A stretch of DNA of 27,177 bases. It comes from Candidatus Omnitrophota bacterium. GTDB taxonomy: Bacteria; Omnitrophota; Gorgyraeia; Velamenicoccales; Velamenicoccaceae. The position numbers and the translations under genes are program-made. Below, piece by piece: positions 24,175 through 27,177 of this stretch. The notes beneath the pieces are model-generated. The model made no database searches, was not told the DNA's origin, and saw only the letters and a program-made list of their open reading frames with translations. Position 1 is the stretch's first letter; the number at the start of each line of letters is the position of its first letter. The stretch is taken from positions 1-27,177 of the forward strand of contig DMEU01000014.1 of the NCBI GenBank assembly GCA_003451585.1. Reading direction: 5' to 3'.

Positions 24175-25020
24175 ATGCAACCATACGCTAAAATCGCAAT
24201 CTTCAAAGGAAAGAAGATAAGAAAAATCTTACATCGGAGCGAATGGTGGTTTGTTATTAATGACGTTATCGAATCATTGACCGATTCCAATGATCCAGCG
24301 CAATACTTTAAACGATTGAAAGAGAGAGATGAGGATTTATCAGAGCTTATGGATAAAGGGGGGGTACAATTTGTACCACCCCTTATGCTTGAAGTAGGAA
24401 CCGCAGGAGGAAAACAAAAAATGTACTCTTGGAATACGGAAGGTATATTTAGGCTTATTCAATCCATACCTTCTCCTAAAGCCGAGCCTTTTAAGCGCTG
24501 GTTAGCCAAGGTGGGCTATGAACGTGTTCAGGAGATTGAAAATCCGGAGCTTGCCACAAAAAGGACCCGTCTGCTTTATAAGCTTAAAGGTTACAGCGAT
24601 GATTGGATTGAGAAGCGGATGAGAGGGATTGCCATCAGAGAGGATTTGACAGATGAGTGGCAAAAGCGTGGAGCAGAAGAAGAGAAGGATTATGAAATTT
24701 TAACAGCGGAAATCTCAAAAGCGGCTTTTGGCGTGACTCCAGGCGAGTATAAGAAGATCAAAGGGCTTAAGCGGGAAAATTTGCGGGATCATATGGATGA
24801 CTTTGAGCTGATTTTTGCCATGTTAGGCGAGCGCGCCACGACTGAAATCCACCGCAATGAAGATTCTCGAGGGGTAACGAAACTCAAGGCGGATGCTCAG
24901 GCAGGAGGAAATATTGCCGGTGGTGCCCGAAAGGCATTGGAAAAACGGCTCAAACGGCCGATTGTTTCAAATCATAATTATTTGAAAGAAAAAGAATCAC
25001 AGAAAAGGATCGGTCGGTAA
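24175..25020 (+). CDS. Bro-N domain / DinD-like protein inserted in the cas operon
   Basis: A 281-residue protein. Residues about 5-115 form a Bro-N (phage antirepressor-type) DNA-binding domain: WWFVINDVIESLTDSNDPAQYFKRL, then AGGKQKMYSWNTEGIFRLIQ and PKAEPFKRWLAKVGYERVQE. The second half (GEYKKIKGLKRENLRDHM at about 190-207, FAMLGERATTEIHRNEDS, GGNIAGGARKALE at 244-256) resembles the C-terminus of DinD, a DNA-damage-induced protein that in E. coli interferes with RecA filaments. GAGAGGAA upstream supports ATG 24175. It lies 14 nt after cas7c, and its stop overlaps the cas4 start as TAATG, so it is part of the operon. It is not a known core or common accessory of type I-C. Its role here is unknown; DNA-repair or regulatory crosstalk is speculation. 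Confidence 0.8.
   Translation: MQPYAKIAIFKGKKIRKILHRSEWWFVINDVIESLTDSNDPAQYFKRLKERDEDLSELMDKGGVQFVPPLMLEVGTAGGKQKMYSWNTEGIFRLIQSIPSPKAEPFKRWLAKVGYERVQEIENPELATKRTRLLYKLKGYSDDWIEKRMRGIAIREDLTDEWQKRGAEEEKDYEILTAEISKAAFGVTPGEYKKIKGLKRENLRDHMDDFELIFAMLGERATTEIHRNEDSRGVTKLKADAQAGGNIAGGARKALEKRLKRPIVSNHNYLKEKESQKRIGR
24356..24384 (+). repeat. Long imperfect palindrome inside the Bro-N/DinD-like gene
   Basis: AA-GGGG-G-GGTACAA, T, TTGTACC-A-CCCC-TT. The arms GGTACAA (24363-24369) and TTGTACC (24371-24377) are perfect, flanked after one mismatch by GGGG/CCCC and AA/TT. It encodes about KGGVQFVPPL in the variable loop of Bro-N. It could form an RNA hairpin or serve as a protein-binding dyad. Confidence 0.55.
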
Positions 25021-25649
25021 TGCATCAGGAAGACGACTTTATTCAGCTATCTGCCTTGCAGCATTTTCTTTTTTGCCCGCGGCAGTGTGCGCTTTCTTAT
25101 ATTGAACAGGTGTGGATTGAAAACCTGCTTACTGCCGAGGGTGGCATTATGCACGAAAGAGCTCACCAGGAAAGGGTCGAGATGGTCGATGGGGTGCGTG
25201 TTGAGCGTGGAGTGGCCCTGCGATCTGAAAAGCTAGGGCTTAACGGTAAGACGGATGTGGTTGAGTTTCATAAGGACGCGGGAGGTGGATGTTTGCCTTT
25301 TCCTGTTGAGTATAAACATGGAAAGCCGAAAGCGAACGACTGTGATAAAGTTCAGTTATGCGCTCAAGCACTGTGTCTTGAAGAAATGCTGAATGTGCGT
25401 ATTCCGAAAGGCGCAATATTCTACGGTGAGACTCGCCGTAGGTTGGATGTTTTATTTAATGAAGCATTACGAAAGAAAACCGAAGATACTGCGCAAAGCT
25501 TGCATAAGTTTATCAAGGCAGGAATTACACCTAGGCCGGAATATTCTAAGCGTTGTGAAAGTTGTTCGCTTGCGGCAGTGTGTATGCCTATGATGCTGGA
25601 ACGAAGCCGCCCGGTGAATGAGTATTTAAGTGAGGTTTCTAAGGGATGA
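25020..25649 (+). CDS. cas4: Cas4 exonuclease (RecB-like, Fe-S)
   Basis: This trims prespacers and helps define PAM and spacer orientation with Cas1-Cas2. The RecB-type nuclease core is visible: His45 (GIMHERAH), Asp79 (KTDVVEF), and Glu97 and Lys99 in PVEYKHGK, with QLCAQALCLEEM as the following QhXXY-like helix. Four Fe-S cysteines are Cys19 (FCPRQ) and Cys179, Cys182 and Cys188 (CESCSLAAVC). Length 209. Its ATG overlaps the stop of the Bro-N/DinD-like gene (TAATG), which makes its translation dependent on that gene. It overlaps cas1 by ATGA. Confidence 0.95.
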   Translation: MHQEDDFIQLSALQHFLFCPRQCALSYIEQVWIENLLTAEGGIMHERAHQERVEMVDGVRVERGVALRSEKLGLNGKTDVVEFHKDAGGGCLPFPVEYKHGKPKANDCDKVQLCAQALCLEEMLNVRIPKGAIFYGETRRRLDVLFNEALRKKTEDTAQSLHKFIKAGITPRPEYSKRCESCSLAAVCMPMMLERSRPVNEYLSEVSKG

Positions 25650-26677
25650 AGAAATATTTAAATACCCTATTTGTTACTACTCAAGGTACGTATCTTTCTA
25701 AGGAAGGGGAAACTGTTGTTGTTTCAGTCGAAAAAGAAAAGAAATTGCAGGTGCCCATACATACTTTAAGTGGGATTGTCTGTTTTGGGAATGTGATGAT
25801 GAGCCCGTTTTTGATGGGGCACTGCGCTGAAAATAATGTTTCAATAAGTTTTTTGACAGAATACGGGCGGTTTCTCGCCAGTGTCAGGGGGAAAACTTCG
25901 GGAAATGTACTTTTGAGAAGAGAGCAATACCGCAGGGCGGACGATTTACTGGTTTCGTGCGCTATAGCCAGGGCGATCTTGACCGGTAAGATTGCTAATT
26001 GCCGGGCTGTTCTTTTAAGAGCAGCAAGGGATCATAGTGAAAAATTAACGGATAGTGGCGTTGAAAAAACAACTAAATGGTTAAGCGCGTCCATTGAACA
26101 ATTAGGGAGGGCGGATAATTTAGATATTCTGCGCGGCATAGAAGGGGAATCCGCGAATAATTATTTTGGAGTCTTTGACGATTTAATCACAGCCCAAAAG
26201 GATAATTTTAAGTTTGAAGATAGGAACCGCCGTCCTCCGCGGGATAATGTGAATTGCCTGCTTTCGTTTTTGTATACTCTTTTGATGCATGATATTCGTT
26301 CTGCGTTGGAGTCAGTGGGGCTGGATTCGTATGTCGGATTTTTGCATCGCGATAGATCGGGCCGGGCAGGGTTGGCTTTGGATATGATGGAGGAGTTCCG
26401 GCCTTTTTTGGCGGACAGGCTGGTATTATCGCTTATTAACCGTGAACAGGTAAGTGAAAAAGGTTTTACCAGGTCGGAATCTGGGGCTGTTTTGATGAAT
26501 GATGATACGCGTAAAACAGTTTTAGTCGCATATCAAAAACGCAAGCTCGAGGAAATAGAACATCCTTACTTGAAAGAAAGCGTTCAAATTGGCTTATTGT
26601 TTTATATACAAGCCTTGTTGTTTGCTCGCTATTTAAGGGGCGATATTGATGGATATCCGGTGTTTATCTGGAGATAA
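25646..26677 (+). CDS. cas1: Cas1 integrase (type I-C)
   Basis: A metal-dependent integrase that inserts prespacers into the leader end of the array. The 343 residues match type I-C Cas1. Catalytic residues are Glu166 (RGIEGESANNYF), His234 (GFLHRDRSGR) and an acidic residue in ALDMMEEFRP (Glu249 is the likely one). The N-terminal beta domain begins MKKYLNTLFVTTQGTYLSKEG. The ATG overlaps the cas4 stop. cas2 follows after 3 nt. Confidence 0.97.
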   Translation: MKKYLNTLFVTTQGTYLSKEGETVVVSVEKEKKLQVPIHTLSGIVCFGNVMMSPFLMGHCAENNVSISFLTEYGRFLASVRGKTSGNVLLRREQYRRADDLLVSCAIARAILTGKIANCRAVLLRAARDHSEKLTDSGVEKTTKWLSASIEQLGRADNLDILRGIEGESANNYFGVFDDLITAQKDNFKFEDRNRRPPRDNVNCLLSFLYTLLMHDIRSALESVGLDSYVGFLHRDRSGRAGLALDMMEEFRPFLADRLVLSLINREQVSEKGFTRSESGAVLMNDDTRKTVLVAYQKRKLEEIEHPYLKESVQIGLLFYIQALLFARYLRGDIDGYPVFIWR

Positions 26678-26680
26678 TCA

Positions 26681-26974
26681 ATGCTTGTTCTGGTAAGTTA
26701 TGATGTTGTTACATCAAGCCCTGGGGGTAAGCGCAGGTTGCGCAGGGTGGCAAAAATTTGCTTAAATCACGGACAGCGGGTGCAATATTCCGTTTTTGAG
26801 TGTATTGTGGATCCTGCGCAGTGGGCGCTTTTGAAAAATGAATTGATAAATGTGATAGATGAGGAAAAGGACAGCCTGCGTTTTTATTTTCTCGGAGCGG
26901 ATTGGCAGCGTCATGTTGGGCATGTAGGGGCAAAGGAGACGGTTGATTTAGAGCGGGATTCGTTGATTATTTAG
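26681..26974 (+). CDS. cas2: Cas2 (type I-C)
   Basis: A ferredoxin-fold dimer that bridges two Cas1 dimers in the integration complex. The protein is 97 residues, beginning MLVLVSYDVVTSSPGGKRRL with the conserved Asp8 at the end of beta strand 1. QRVQYSVFECIVDPAQWALLKNEL, at about 32-55, is the typical type I-C Cas2 core. Sits 3 nt downstream of cas1 and is the last gene before the leader. Confidence 0.96.
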   Translation: MLVLVSYDVVTSSPGGKRRLRRVAKICLNHGQRVQYSVFECIVDPAQWALLKNELINVIDEEKDSLRFYFLGADWQRHVGHVGAKETVDLERDSLII

Positions 26975-27155
26975 GACGTGCGAACATGGAGCTGATGTTT
27001 CTCAAGCAGTAGGTTCGCAATTAAGGTAAATATGAGATATAAGAATGGTTAAGATAATTAAAGCAGTTAAGTTTCGCTCGGATACGATGTCCAATTGAGC
27101 ATTTCGCAAAAACGGTACAGTATCCATAGTATTTTTAGGTACTTGTAAAATAACA
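26975..27155 (+). promoter_or_regulatory. CRISPR leader
   Basis: About 180 nt of AT-rich non-coding sequence lie between cas2 and the first repeat. An inverted repeat TGCGAAC (26979-26985) and GTTCGCA (27013-27019) lies just after cas2. A second dyad, GCTC-GGA (27076-27082) with TCC...GAGC (27090-27100), lies in the middle; TTTCGC is doubled at 27072 and 27102. Promoter elements are weak by eye. The array transcript presumably begins in the last 60 nt. Confidence 0.75.
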
Positions 27156-27177
27156 GTCGCACCCCGCGCGGGTGCGT
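27156..27177 (+). CRISPR. First repeat of a type I-C CRISPR array, cut by the window end
   Basis: The last 22 nt begin GTCGCACCCC and end GGGTGCGT, with the stem CGCACCC (27158-27164) and GGGTGCG (27170-27176) around CGCGC. This is the well-known type I-C repeat family, whose 32-nt form continues with GGATTGAAAC. Only one partial repeat is visible and no spacers, but position after the leader and the Cas5c type make the call firm. Confidence 0.9.

Overview
The window reads as a chromosomal segment of a Gram-negative-type (diderm) bacterium. Nearly every gene is on the + strand, most are packed with 1-30 nt overlaps or very short gaps, and Ile is often written ATA. Gene order and protein style resemble uncultured Omnitrophota-like or related metagenome lineages. 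That placement is my inference from gene content and is not proven here. No rRNA or tRNA gene was seen.

Region 1 (1-200) holds no supportable gene, only an imperfect repeated block. Region 2 (201-8335) is a division and cell-wall (dcw) cluster: ftsW, murG, a predicted secreted zinc metallopeptidase, murC, murB, ddl, ftsQ, ftsA. These supply the septal glycosyltransferase, lipid II synthesis, three cytoplasmic peptidoglycan-precursor enzymes, and divisome assembly. No ftsZ follows ftsA. Instead comes region 3 (8388-12241), a metabolic stretch: an APC amino-acid permease, yggS, proC and mtnP. proC is bracketed by inverted arrays of a CACAAGT-like 7-mer and has Ile codon use unlike murG, while yggS carries another 7-mer array inside its coding sequence. 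Region 4 (12246-17772) is ileS, a DksA/TraR-type zinc-finger gene, lspA, lgt and an rluD-type pseudouridine synthase, with recognisable promoters ahead of the DksA-like gene and lspA and a terminator between them.

Region 5 (17773-27177) is a type I-C CRISPR-Cas locus: cas3, cas5c, cas8c, cas7c, an extra Bro-N/DinD-like gene, cas4, cas1, cas2, a leader, and the first 22 nt of a CRISPR repeat cut by the window edge. Cas5c should process crRNA, Cas5c-Cas8c-Cas7c form Cascade, Cas3 degrades the target, and Cas4-Cas1-Cas2 acquire spacers. Three things stand out. A Bro-N/DinD-like gene sits exactly between the interference and adaptation modules and is translationally coupled to cas4. A 33-codon relic of a second cas3 start lies immediately before the intact cas3 in the same frame. 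A promoter overlapped by a 9-bp operator-like dyad is followed about 100 nt later by a strong terminator, suggesting a small RNA or an attenuator in front of the cas operon.
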